Below, piece after piece: positions 40,492 through 50,091 of a stretch of DNA of 64,000 nt. Position 1 is the stretch's first letter; each line of letters opens with the position of its first letter. Made by a program: the position numbers and the translations under genes. Location of the stretch: NCBI RefSeq assembly GCF_003367705.1, contig NZ_CP031425.1, positions 1,798,001 to 1,862,000 on the forward strand, given 5' to 3'. The notes below the pieces were generated by a model. The model was not told where the DNA came from, did not search any database, and saw only the letters and a program-made list of their open reading frames with translations. This DNA is from Microbacterium foliorum. Lineage in GTDB: Bacteria > Actinomycetota > Actinomycetes > Actinomycetales > Microbacteriaceae.

Positions 40492-41616
40492 TCAGTCCTC
40501 GATGACCGCGAGCCGGTAGCCTCGTTTGACCACGGTGTGGATGAGTTCGATCCCACCCAGCGCCACGCGCAGTCGCGCGACGGCCGCCTCGACCGCGTGG
40601 GCGCTGCGCTCGGCGCCCAGCACGGCGCTGAGCTGTGTGCGGGTGAGCACCCTGCCGCCCGCGGCGGCGAGGGCGTCGAGCAGTGCGGCCGACGACCGTG
40701 ACAGGGGGACGAAACGGTCGTCGACGAGCACGCCTCCGCTGCGCACCTGCACCCGACCGGCATCCGTGAGCAGCGACGGTGCTCCGCCGTCGCCGAAGTG
40801 CGCGAACACCGCATTCGCGAGCGATCCGTGCGCATCGCCCTGATCGATCGAGGGGTGCAGGTCGGCGTCGTGCAGGAGGGCGGTGGCCGCCCGACCCGCG
40901 GAGGCCAGCAGCAGCCGCCCCGTCTCGGACCGCCGCCTCACGCGATCGAGGGTGTCCGACAGTTCCGCGATCGCGAGCCACGCCGCTGCGGCGGAAGCGG
41001 AGGCGAACACCACGGCATCCGCGTCTCCGTTCGCCGCCTGCAGCACCGTCCTTCGCATCGCCTCGGTTCGCGGCGACGATCCCCAGCGGCGCACGATCAG
41101 CCCCTGGACATCGGCGCCCGCCTCCCGCAGCAGCGCTTCGAGGCCGTCGTCGAGATCGTCGTGACGCTGGACGACCACGCGACGGTCGCGCACCCCCGCG
41201 ATCCGCAGGTGCGCGCCGACCTCGGCGGACGTGCCCGTCTCGGCGACCCACTCCGCGACGAGCCCCGACCGCAGGATCGCGGCGTGCGCTCTCGACCCCG
41301 TCGCCACGAGGCGGGCCTCGCGCAGCGCTGCCTCGAGCGCCGCGGCGCGTCCTTGTTCGCGTGCGGCCTCGAACCAGTCGCGGAACCCCGAGCCCGTCGT
41401 CACCACCACCAGGTCGGGAGGCTCCGAGATCACCTGCTCGGTCATGCTGCGGAGCTCGGCGCTGTTCTCCCGGTCATCGAGACGAGGCACGGGCGTTCGA
41501 TGCACCACCGCGCCCCGGCGCTCGAGATCGTCCGCGACCTCGACGGCACGCCGATCCGCGGCGACCACGATCGTGCAGCCGGCCAGCGCGGACTCCCGTG
41601 TGCGCGCGGTGCTCAC
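40492..41616 (-). CDS. HemD-like / OmpR-type winged-helix regulator, copy A (NnaR-like)
   Basis: 374 residues. The first 255 or so resemble uroporphyrinogen-III synthase (LAGCTIVVAADRRAVEVADDL, VVVTTGSGFRDWFEAA); the last 90 are an OmpR/PhoB-type DNA-binding domain (GRVLTRTQLSAVLGAE, HAVEAAVARLRVALGG, VVKRGYRL). This pairing is that of the NnaR regulators of nitrate/nitrite assimilation in Streptomyces and Mycobacterium. It is paralogous to the gene at 44582-45712; both share LAGCTIVVAADRR. GTG start overlaps the FAD gene stop (GTGA). Regulatory rather than enzymatic is my inference. Confidence 0.88.
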   Translation of the reverse strand: MSTARTRESALAGCTIVVAADRRAVEVADDLERRGAVVHRTPVPRLDDRENSAELRSMTEQVISEPPDLVVVTTGSGFRDWFEAAREQGRAAALEAALREARLVATGSRAHAAILRSGLVAEWVAETGTSAEVGAHLRIAGVRDRRVVVQRHDDLDDGLEALLREAGADVQGLIVRRWGSSPRTEAMRRTVLQAANGDADAVVFASASAAAAWLAIAELSDTLDRVRRRSETGRLLLASAGRAATALLHDADLHPSIDQGDAHGSLANAVFAHFGDGGAPSLLTDAGRVQVRSGGVLVDDRFVPLSRSSAALLDALAAAGGRVLTRTQLSAVLGAERSAHAVEAAVARLRVALGGIELIHTVVKRGYRLAVIED

Positions 41617-42653
41617 CCGACGCCCTTCGCTATGCGGCTCGATGCGAGCCGCAGCATCCCGGATTCGGCGAGCTCCCCGATCACGATGACCGCGGTGCTC
41701 TCCTCCCCCGCCGTGGGGTCGTCGTGACCCGGTGTCCTGCTGCCCGAGAACGGCTGATCGAAGCCGAGGAAGACGGCGTCGCCCCCGAGAATACGGCTCG
41801 CGGCGACCTCGGCCATCGCGTAGCCGGGCGCGACGCGCGGGACGCAGCGACCGTCGAAGCGGGCGACCTCGCCGATCGCGAGGATGTGCGGATCGGAGGT
41901 GGTGCAGCGGTCGTCGATCACCACGCCTCCGCGCTCGGCGACCTGCAGGTTCGCATTGCGGGCCAGCTCGTCGCGGGGTCGCGGGTGCACGGAGAGCACG
42001 ACGAGGTCGACGGCCTCGGTCTCCCCGTCGTCGAATCGCACAGCACCGACCGCACCGGACTCCTCGGGGACCAGATGGGAAATGCGCGATTCCGAGTGCT
42101 CCACCAGGGTGGAGACGACGTCGATGTCGTGCAGCGCGGCGGCGAGCTCTGCGCCGTGGGATCCACGGCCGACCACGGCCGCGCGCAGGCGACGGCCCAG
42201 CGAACGCCGTCGGCCTGCCGCGAACTGCGCGAGCGCCTCGACGTCGTCGATCGTCCGGTCGGAGAAGCACCCCGGCAGATCCGCGCCCTCGACCGCGAAT
42301 ATCGGTGTGTACGAGCCGGTGGCGAGCACCAGGGTGTCGTAGGGCACGACGACGCGTGACCGGGTCATCACCGTGCGCGCAGCCCGATCGATCCGCAGAG
42401 CGCGATCGTCGTCCAGGAACCGCACTCGGAAGTCCTCGAACACCGAACGGTCCAGCTCGAGATCCTCCGCCGCGCCTCCGGATGCGATGCGCGGGAGGCC
42501 GATGCGGTCGTACGGCCGACGTCCCTCGTCGCCGATCACCGTCACATGCAGCGGTGTCTGCGCACGGCTGAGCAGACTCTCGACGAAACGGTGCGCCACC
42601 ATCCCCGCGCCGACCACCACGATCTCGGCAGGAGTGACGATGGTGTCGTACAT
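41613..42653 (-). CDS. truncated NirB-like FAD protein (degenerate paralog)
   Basis: 346 residues. Up to about 305 it follows the FAD/NAD module of NirB at 47303-49882 (both begin with VVVGAGMVAHRFVESLL; both have HILAIGEVA and APGYAMAEVAA). It lacks the BFD [2Fe-2S] and siroheme domains. The NADH loop is GRGSHG instead of NirB's GGGLLG, and about 28 residues after it are missing. The last 28 residues (AVIVIGELAESGMLRLAS) instead resemble the C-terminus of CysG (AVIVIGEVASEHLLLPTP). It may bind FAD but be unable to use NADH. GGAG precedes the ATG. Confidence 0.85.
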   Translation of the reverse strand: MYDTIVTPAEIVVVGAGMVAHRFVESLLSRAQTPLHVTVIGDEGRRPYDRIGLPRIASGGAAEDLELDRSVFEDFRVRFLDDDRALRIDRAARTVMTRSRVVVPYDTLVLATGSYTPIFAVEGADLPGCFSDRTIDDVEALAQFAAGRRRSLGRRLRAAVVGRGSHGAELAAALHDIDVVSTLVEHSESRISHLVPEESGAVGAVRFDDGETEAVDLVVLSVHPRPRDELARNANLQVAERGGVVIDDRCTTSDPHILAIGEVARFDGRCVPRVAPGYAMAEVAASRILGGDAVFLGFDQPFSGSRTPGHDDPTAGEESTAVIVIGELAESGMLRLASSRIAKGVG

Positions 42654-42675
42654 GCTGCTCCGTTCGATGGATCCC

Positions 42676-42761
42676 TGCTGGCGACGATAGGAGGCCGGTG
42701 TTTCTCGAATGTGACGGGCGATGTTTCCTGCGTCGAACGTTCTCCTCACAGATCGGTAACG
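42676..42761 (-). promoter_or_regulatory. promoter module A, paralogous to the nirB promoter
   Basis: About 86 bp that align without gaps, about two-thirds identical, to 49900-49985. Best blocks on the plus strand: CGGTGTTTC (42696), GGGCGATGTT, and CGAACGTTCTCCTCACAGAT (42734 on, then CGGTAACG). Read on the minus strand there are GAAAC at 42727-42723 and 42704-42700 and GTCAC-n6-GAAAC, like a GlnR half-site. A shared CTATCGTCG may be the -10. Ends 23 bp before the FAD gene. Confidence 0.55.
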
Positions 42762-42823
42762 ATCCCACTCCGCGCGGTTCTCACACCGCTGACGCCGCGA
42801 AGTGAGCTGTTCGCTCCACAGAC

Positions 42824-42850
42824 GTAACGTCGCACGTCGTCGCGCGAAAC
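42824..42850 (+). promoter_or_regulatory. paired GTAAC / GAAAC half-sites before nirC
   Basis: GTAAC at 42824 and GAAAC at 42846, 22 bp apart start to start, about 60 bp before the nirC start. The spacing equals that between repeated half-sites of GlnR boxes. Pattern match only; the middle element is not conserved. The rest of the 254-bp divergent gap shows nothing else clear. Confidence 0.3.
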
Positions 42851-42907
42851 GCCGTTCGTCCATGCTCGATCCAGCTGAGCATCCCGCTCTCGTCCCGTGG
42901 AGGTCAT

Positions 42908-43831
42908 GTGTCCTACATCAAGCCCGCCGAGCTCGCCACCCGCATGGTCGACGCCGGTGCATACAAACTGCAGCTGTCCACCCGCGATACGCTCATCCGC
43001 GCGTTCATGGGCGCGGCTCTGCTCACGATCGCCGCCGCGTTCGCGGTGACGGTGTCGACGCAGACCGGTCAGCCGCTCCTCGGCGCCGTCCTGTTCCCGG
43101 TGGGCTTCGTGATGCTCTACCTGCTCGGGTACGACCTGCTGACCGGGGTGTTCACCCTCGGACCGCTCGCGGTGCTCGACCGCCGTCCCGGCGCGACGTT
43201 CGGATCGTTGATGCGCAACTGGGGACTCGTCTTCCTCGGCAACTTCGGCGGTGCATTCCTGGTGGCGATCCTCATGGCCGTCTACTTCACATACGGCTTC
43301 TCGACCGCGCCCAGCGCAGTCGGCGAGGCGATCAGCGAGATCGGACACGGTCGGACGGTCGGCTATGCCGATCACGGTGCGGCAGGCATGCTGACGTTGT
43401 TCATCCGCGGAGTGCTGTGCAACTGGATGGTGTCGACGGGCGTCGTGCTGGCGATGGTGTCGGACAGCACGATCGGCAAGATCGTCGCGATGTGGCTCCC
43501 GATCATGCTGTTCTTCTACATGGGGTTCGAGCATTCGATCGTGAACATGTTCCTGTTCCCGTCCGGACTTCTGATGGGCGCCGACTTCACCGTGTGGGAC
43601 TACCTGGTGTGGAACGAGCTGCCGACGGTCGTCGGAAACCTCGTCGGCGGTCTCCTCTTCGTCGGGCTGCCCATCTACTTCACCCACGGGCGCCCGAAGG
43701 CTCGCGTCGCCCGTGACGCGCGTGCGATGCGACGACGAGCGCGTCTCGTCACCACCGCTGCGTCGACATCCGGCACCTCGGTGGCCGACCGGGAGACGAC
43801 CGCTGCCGAGCTCGAGCCGACGCGGGTCTGA
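42908..43831 (+). CDS. nirC: formate/nitrite transporter (NirC-like)
   Basis: 307 residues, FNT family pentameric channel with six membrane segments: about 30-50, 58-80 (FPVGFVMLYLLGYDLLTGVF), 105-128, 160-185 (NWMVSTGVVLAMVS), 193-212, 238-258. FNT motifs are GYDLLTGVFTLGP, LFIRGVLCNWMV and FEHSIVNMFLFP. It brings nitrite in for NirBD. GTG start with GGAGG 4 nt before. Unusual basic, Thr/Ala-rich tail of about 45 residues. Confidence 0.93.
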   Translation: MSYIKPAELATRMVDAGAYKLQLSTRDTLIRAFMGAALLTIAAAFAVTVSTQTGQPLLGAVLFPVGFVMLYLLGYDLLTGVFTLGPLAVLDRRPGATFGSLMRNWGLVFLGNFGGAFLVAILMAVYFTYGFSTAPSAVGEAISEIGHGRTVGYADHGAAGMLTLFIRGVLCNWMVSTGVVLAMVSDSTIGKIVAMWLPIMLFFYMGFEHSIVNMFLFPSGLLMGADFTVWDYLVWNELPTVVGNLVGGLLFVGLPIYFTHGRPKARVARDARAMRRRARLVTTAASTSGTSVADRETTAAELEPTRV

Positions 43832-43838
43832 GTCGCAG

Positions 43839-43872
43839 AACGGGGGCGGATGCGTCGGCATCCGCCCCCGTT
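43839..43872. terminator. bidirectional terminator between nirC and cbiX
   Basis: AACGGGGGCGGATGC, a GTCG loop, then the exact complement; 15-bp stem followed by TTTCGTG on the plus side. It stands between convergent nirC and the sirohydrochlorin chelatase gene and can end both. Confidence 0.8.
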
Positions 43873-43907
43873 TCGTGCGTGGGCGGGAGTCGCACCCGGA
43901 AGCATGG

Positions 43908-44585
43908 TCAGGCGGCGCCGAACCTGTCGACGACGACTTCGGCGATCCGCACGTCGACGCCGAGTGGCGCAGACACCAGGTCGGCTCCGGACTTCCGGAC
44001 CAGCCCGGCGAAATACCCGGGAGCGAGCACGTGGCTCGCGGCGATCACTCGAGCGGCACCGTCGCGTCGAGCGGATGCCACCGCCGCCCCGATCCGGGGT
44101 TCGATGGCCGAGGCGTACCCGATGGTGATCGGGGCCGGGATGAGGCGGGCCAGGTGCTCGGCCGCCGCGGCGACATCGGCGACCGCGGCGGGATTGCTCG
44201 ACCCCGCTGCGGCGAGTACGACATGGTCGCCCGGGAGCCAGGTGCCCGCGATCGCCGTGCGCAGTCGGGCTGCCAGAACCTCGGCGATCAGCGGATGCGT
44301 GCCGAGGGGCTCACCCTGCCGCACGTTCTCGTGCGGACGCACCGCATCTGCGATGTCGACGGCTGTGTGAAAGCCGACGGAGAGCAGCAGGGGCGCCACC
44401 ACGACGTCGTCGAGGCGCCGCTCGCGCTCGATCACGTCGACCACCGTCGGCTCCTGCACGTCGACGAATGCCTGCACGACTCGTGTGCCCGGCATCCGCT
44501 GCCGCACGAGATCCACGAGGTCCTCGACGGTCCTCCGACCCTCCGGCGAGTCGGTGCCGTGGGAGCAGGCGATGAGCGTCGTCAT
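43908..44585 (-). CDS. sirohydrochlorin chelatase (CbiX/SirB-like)
   Basis: 225 residues, duplicated chelatase fold. The first half has CSHGTDSPEGRRTVEDLV with the metal-binding His and LLLSVGFHTAVDI with a second; the second half resembles it weakly (VIAASHVLAPGYFAGLV). It likely inserts iron into sirohydrochlorin to give siroheme for NirB. The CysG protein here ends before a separate chelatase domain, so the two fit. ATG overlaps the regulator B stop (ATGA). Last gene of the nir operon. Confidence 0.88.
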   Translation of the reverse strand: MTTLIACSHGTDSPEGRRTVEDLVDLVRQRMPGTRVVQAFVDVQEPTVVDVIERERRLDDVVVAPLLLSVGFHTAVDIADAVRPHENVRQGEPLGTHPLIAEVLAARLRTAIAGTWLPGDHVVLAAAGSSNPAAVADVAAAAEHLARLIPAPITIGYASAIEPRIGAAVASARRDGAARVIAASHVLAPGYFAGLVRKSGADLVSAPLGVDVRIAEVVVDRFGAA

Positions 44586-45708
44586 TCCGGATCCTCCACC
44601 GTGAGTCGATAGCCGCGCTTCACGATCGTCTGGATCACGCTCGCGCCACCGAGCGCCTCGCGGAGTCGTGCGATCGCCATCTCGACGGCATGAGCGCTCT
44701 CGCCCCCACGCGGCAGCGCGAGTCCGAGCTGCTCCCTGGAGAGCACCCGCCCGGCGGCGTCGAAGAGTTCACTCAGGATGCTGGTGCCCGCGCGGGACAG
44801 CGGTACGAAGCGACCGTCGAGCAGCACACCGCCGCTGCGCACCTCCAGCACACCGGCCGTGGTACGCACCCGAGGCGCCGCGCCCGAGGCGAAGTGATCG
44901 ACGACGCATCGGACCAGAGAGCCGAGACGTCCGCGAGCCGCGATCGTGGTGTGCAGGTCGGCGTCATGGAGCGGTGCCGCGGTGATCGGGCCCACGGCCG
45001 CGAGCAGGAGCCGCCCGCCGGCGGCGCGGCGGCGGATCGCGTCGAGGGTGTCCGCGCGAGCCGCGGCCCTGACCCATTCCGCGGCGCCGGGTGCGGAGGT
45101 GAAGAGCACCGCGTCCACCTCGCCCGCGCCCGCCTGCACGACGGAGCGGTGCACGATCGTCGGGTCGGGCGGCGGCCCCCACCGGTACACCGTGATGCTC
45201 ACGACCTCGGCACCGAGGCCTCCGAGCAGCGCATCGAGGCCATCCGCCCCCGCACCGTGGTGCTGAATCGCGATGCGCCGACCGGCGACGCCTTCGGCCG
45301 TGAGGTACTCCCCCACCTCCGCGGAGGTCTCGGACTCGGCCACCCAGTCGGCGGTGAAACCGGCCTGCTGAATCGCGCCGTGCGCCTTGGGTCCGCGTGC
45401 GACGAACTGCGCTTCCGACAACGCGGCAGCGAGGTCCTCCGCCAGATCGTTCTCGTGCGCGGCGTCGATCCACCCTCGGAAGCCGACGCCCGTCGTCACG
45501 ATCACGATGTCCGGCGGGTCGGCGATCAGGTCGCGGGTGCGCGTGAGGAGGTCCTCGTCGTCCTCGTTCGGGATGATGCTCAGCGCAGGTGCGCGGTAGA
45601 CGTGCCCGCCTCGGCGCTCGAGCGCCGAGGCGAGGTCGCCCCCGCGCCTGTCCGCGGCGACGACGATGGTGCATCCGGCGAGAGCCGGCGGAAGGGGGGC
45701 ATGGGTCG

Positions 45709-45712
<4 letters not shown>
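44582..45712 (-). CDS. HemD-like / OmpR-type winged-helix regulator, copy B (NnaR-like)
   Basis: 376 residues, same two-part layout as the 40492 gene: HemD-like (about 10-255, LAGCTIVVAADRRGGDLASAL) and winged helix (about 285-376, GRVLSREQLGLALPRG, HAVEMAIARLREALGG, IVKRGYRLTV). The HemD-like part might sense a tetrapyrrole, tying nitrite reductase expression to siroheme supply; this is inference. It starts at GTG overlapping the cysG stop (GTGA), so it is made with the pathway it probably controls. Confidence 0.88.
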
Positions 45713-46940
<1,228 letters not shown>

Positions 46941-46944
<4 letters not shown>

Positions 46945-47306
46945 CGGATCTCCTCGATGTCGAACTCCACGTGACCGTCGACCACGCTCACCTGCCAGAC
47001 GCGCAGCGACGCCGGCTCCCTGCCCTGGGTCTCGATGCAGGCCCCGGTGCGCAGGTCGAAGATCTGCTTGTGCATCGGCGAGGCGAGGGTCGGCGTCTCG
47101 CCCCTGCTGCCGACGATGCCGCGGGACATCACGTTCGCGCCGCTGTACGGGTCGAGATTCGACACGGCGTGCACGGATCCGTCGGCGAGGAGGAACAGTG
47201 CGATCTGGACCGTTCCGAACAGTGCCGCCCGTCCACGCTCCACCTCGAGATCCTGCACGGCGCAGACCCGCACGCGGCTGCCGGCGGAGGGACCGGTGAG
47301 CGTCAT
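46941..47306 (-). CDS. nirD: nitrite reductase small subunit
   Basis: 121 residues, Rieske-like beta fold. The cluster ligands are absent: where a Rieske protein has C-x-H and C-x-x-H there are NLDPYSGAN and ASPMHKQIFDL. This is normal for NirD. It pairs with NirB for NADH-dependent nitrite reduction to ammonium. ATG overlaps the nirB stop (ATGA). Confidence 0.94.
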
Positions 47307-49882
47307 CGTCGCACCTCCAGCGTCGTGCCGGCGATGAGCACCGCAGCGTCGCTGCGCTCCTGCGCGGTGGCGGGACGCGCCTGACCCCGCTCCGGCACGT
47401 AGGCGAGCGAGGGATCGGGGGTGTCGGTCGCGTTCACGAACGACTCGAACCGCCGCAGCTTCACCGGGTCGCGCAGGGTGGCCGCCCACTCGTCCTCGTA
47501 GCGATCCACGTGCACGGCCATGGCCACGTCGAGGTCGTCGCATATGCCGAGACTGTCGTCGAAGATCACGGCACGGAGGCCTTCGAGACCGCCGTCGAGC
47601 TCGGTGCACCATCCGGCGGTCCGCTGCAGTCGGTCCGCGGTGCGGATGTAGTACATGAAGAAGCGGTCGATCGCGCGGATGAGGCCCTCATCGTCGAGAT
47701 CGGATGCCAGCAGCTCGGCGTGCCGCGGGGAGAATCCGCCGTTCCCGCCGACGTACATGTTCCAGCCGCTCTCGGTCGCGATCACGCCGACGTCCTTCGA
47801 CCGGGCCTCGGCGCACTCACGCGCGCACCCGGAGACCCCGACCTTGAGCTTGTGCGGGGCGCGCAGCCCCCGGTACCGGAGCTCCAGACGCACCGCCATG
47901 CCGACCGCGTCGAGCACGCCGTAGCGGCACCAGGTCGACCCCACGCACGACTTCACGGTGCGGAGGGCCTTGCCGTAGGCCTGGCCGGATTCGAAGCCGG
48001 CGTCGACCAGCCGCTGCCAGATCTGCGGCAGCTGCTCGAGTCGCGCACCGAACATGTCGATCCGCTGGCCGCCCGTGATCTTGGTGTACAGGCCGTACGA
48101 CTCCGCGATGCTGCCGATCGCGATGAGTCCTGCCGGCGTGACCTCGCCACCGGGCATCCGCGGCACCACCGAGTAGGTGCCGTCCTTCTGCATGTTGGCC
48201 ATCACATGGTCGTTGGTGTCCTGCAGCGAGGCGTTCTCGCCGTCGAGCACGTGCGAGCCGACCAGCACCGCGAGGATGCTGGCGAGGGCCGGCTTGCAGA
48301 TGTCGCAGCCGCGGCCGGTGCCGAAACGCCCGATGATGGCGCTGAACGTCGACATCTCCGATACTCGCACCGCGTCGAAGAGCTGTCTGCGCGACATCGC
48401 GAAGTGCTCGCAGAGGGCGTCGGAGGTCGCCTGTCCGAGCTTCGTCAACTCCTGTCCGACGATCTTCTTCACGGCGAAGAGGCACGATCCGCAGGTGGCT
48501 CCGGCCTTCGTGCACGCTTTGACCGCTGCCACGTCAGCGCAGCCGTCGGAGTGGACGGCCTCGCGGATGCGGCCGGCCGTCACATTCGAGCACGAGCAGA
48601 TGACGGCGGATTCCGGCAGCTCGTCGTCGGGGATTCCTGTGCCGCCCTCGGGCAGCAGGTACGCGGCCGGATCCGCACCGAGCGGCGCGCCCACCAGCGG
48701 ACGCAGCGAGCTGTACGCCGAGGCGTCGCCGACGAGGATGCCGCCGAGCAGCGTCTTCGCGTCGTCGGAGAGCACGAGCTTCTTGTACACGCCGCGCACG
48801 GGGTCTGTGTAGACCACGTCGAGGGCGTTCGGCGTGTCGGCCATCGCGTCGCCGAAGCTCGCGACGTCGACGCCGGAGAGCTTGAGCTTCGCCGAGTCGT
48901 CGTAGCCGGGGAAGGTCGCGTCTGCGCCCAACAGGCGCGTCGCCGCGACCTCCGCCATCGCGTAGCCGGGGGCGACGAGTCCGACCGACCGGCCGTCGTA
49001 GTTCGCGACCTCGCCGATCGCGAGGATGTGCTCATCGGCGGTCCGGCAGCGCGAGTCGATCAGCACGCCCCCGGCCGGATGCACGTCGAGCTGCGCCAGC
49101 CGCGCGAGCGAATCCTGCGGGCGCACGCCGACGGTGAAGATCACGATGTCCGCCTCGTGCATGCTGCCGTCCTGGAACTGCAGTGCGGCGACCGCACCCG
49201 ATGCATCGGGGTCGAGGCGCGTGGTCCGCGTGCCGGTCCGCACCTCGATGCCCTTCGCCTCGATCAGGCGGCGAAGGATCGTCCCGCCCGCCAGGTCGAG
49301 CTGGGCCGACATGAGTCGATCGGATGACTGCACCACCGTGCATCCGACCTGCAGCCCCTGCAGCGCACCGGCCGCTTCCAGCCCGAGCAGGCCGCCGCCG
49401 ATCACCGTGCCGCGCAGCTGACGTCCGAGCTGCGCCTGCCGGTGCTCGACGAACCGGCTGATCGCCTCGACATCATCGAGCGTCCGATACACGAAGCAGC
49501 CGGGGAGCTCGGCGCCGTCGATTGCGGGCCGCAGCGCGTACGAGCCCGTCGCCAGGACGAGCGTGCCGTAGGAGTGCCGTGCCCCTGACCGTGTGCGCAC
49601 GCGGCGCGCGACCCGATCGATCCCCGTGACCCGATCATCGCCGATGAATCGGATGCGCGGATCTGCGAGGATCCCGGTGTGCAGCTCCAGGTCCTCGGCC
49701 CGCGCGCCCGAGAAATACGAGGTGAGGCCCACCCGGTCGTAGGGCGTGCGGGCTTCCTCTCCGACGATCGTCACGGTGAGCGCGTCGTCCTCCGAGCGGA
49801 GCAGACTCTCGACGAATCGGTGCGCCACCATCCCCGCGCCGACCACCACGACATCCGCCGCTGTGCTGTCTCGAACGATCAC
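47303..49882 (-). CDS. nirB: assimilatory nitrite reductase large subunit
   Basis: 859 residues. In order: FAD/NAD(H) reductase module (about 1-400, VVVGAGMVAHRFVESLL, TVIGGGLLGLEAAGAL, HILAIGEVANYDGR), BFD-type [2Fe-2S] domain (about 425-475, ICSCSNVTAGRIREAV, ATCGSCLF), then the siroheme/[4Fe-4S] half with CVGSTWC and CARECAEARSKDVG. Reduces nitrite to ammonium in the cytoplasm. I start at GTG 49882 because GAGGAGGG lies 3-9 nt before it; ATG at 49918 has no ribosome site and falls in the conserved promoter. Confidence 0.96.
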   Translation of the reverse strand: MIVRDSTAADVVVVGAGMVAHRFVESLLRSEDDALTVTIVGEEARTPYDRVGLTSYFSGARAEDLELHTGILADPRIRFIGDDRVTGIDRVARRVRTRSGARHSYGTLVLATGSYALRPAIDGAELPGCFVYRTLDDVEAISRFVEHRQAQLGRQLRGTVIGGGLLGLEAAGALQGLQVGCTVVQSSDRLMSAQLDLAGGTILRRLIEAKGIEVRTGTRTTRLDPDASGAVAALQFQDGSMHEADIVIFTVGVRPQDSLARLAQLDVHPAGGVLIDSRCRTADEHILAIGEVANYDGRSVGLVAPGYAMAEVAATRLLGADATFPGYDDSAKLKLSGVDVASFGDAMADTPNALDVVYTDPVRGVYKKLVLSDDAKTLLGGILVGDASAYSSLRPLVGAPLGADPAAYLLPEGGTGIPDDELPESAVICSCSNVTAGRIREAVHSDGCADVAAVKACTKAGATCGSCLFAVKKIVGQELTKLGQATSDALCEHFAMSRRQLFDAVRVSEMSTFSAIIGRFGTGRGCDICKPALASILAVLVGSHVLDGENASLQDTNDHVMANMQKDGTYSVVPRMPGGEVTPAGLIAIGSIAESYGLYTKITGGQRIDMFGARLEQLPQIWQRLVDAGFESGQAYGKALRTVKSCVGSTWCRYGVLDAVGMAVRLELRYRGLRAPHKLKVGVSGCARECAEARSKDVGVIATESGWNMYVGGNGGFSPRHAELLASDLDDEGLIRAIDRFFMYYIRTADRLQRTAGWCTELDGGLEGLRAVIFDDSLGICDDLDVAMAVHVDRYEDEWAATLRDPVKLRRFESFVNATDTPDPSLAYVPERGQARPATAQERSDAAVLIAGTTLEVRR

Positions 49883-49899
49883 GAGCCCTCCTCTGTCCG

Positions 49900-49985
49900 T
49901 GGAGCCGACGTTAGGCATCCGGTGTTTCGGGCAGCGTCCGGGCGCTGTTACGCCGAGCGAAAGTTCTGCTCACATCTGGATAACG
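49900..49985 (-). promoter_or_regulatory. nirB promoter module B
   Basis: Aligns gap-free with 42676-42761. Blocks on the plus strand: CGGTGTTTC (49920), GGGCGCTGTT, and CGAAAGTTCTGCTCACATCT (49958 on, then GGATAACG). On the minus strand GTAAC (49951-49947) and GAAAC (49928-49924) keep the same positions as two GAAAC in module A. CTAACGTCG may be the -10. The conserved 28-bp core starts 76 bp before nirB; 81 bp in block A. Confidence 0.6.
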
Positions 49986-49996
49986 CCGATGTGAGC
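49968..49996. promoter_or_regulatory. 9-bp inverted repeat GCTCACATC..GATGTGAGC
   Basis: Perfect 9-bp arms with an 11-bp spacer, overlapping the upstream end of module B. The second arm is absent in module A, so it is specific to nirB or to the divergent 50092 gene. Operator candidate. Confidence 0.45.
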
Positions 49997-50033
49997 CGAC
50001 CGGTGCATCCCGGCAGGGCATCCGTGCGCGTAC

Positions 50034-50039
50034 TAGGCT
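50034..50039 (+). promoter_or_regulatory. candidate -10 (TAGGCT) of the DUF349 gene
   Basis: TACTAGGCTG about 53-58 nt before the TTG start at 50092. No -35 box matches well. Confidence 0.35.
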
Positions 50040-50091
50040 GAACCCCGTCCCTTCCCCCCTCCCGCGGGATGACCGCGCAAGGAGAGCACTC

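Noticed and set aside
42654..42907. Possible tRNA or small RNA gene in the FAD/nirC gap
   Set aside because: No cloverleaf or TTCGAAT arm; the conserved blocks are explained as promoter elements.
49883..49918. Longer nirB starting at ATG 49918
   Set aside because: No ribosome site, and the added 12 codons fall in the promoter block shared with block A, where no such frame is kept.
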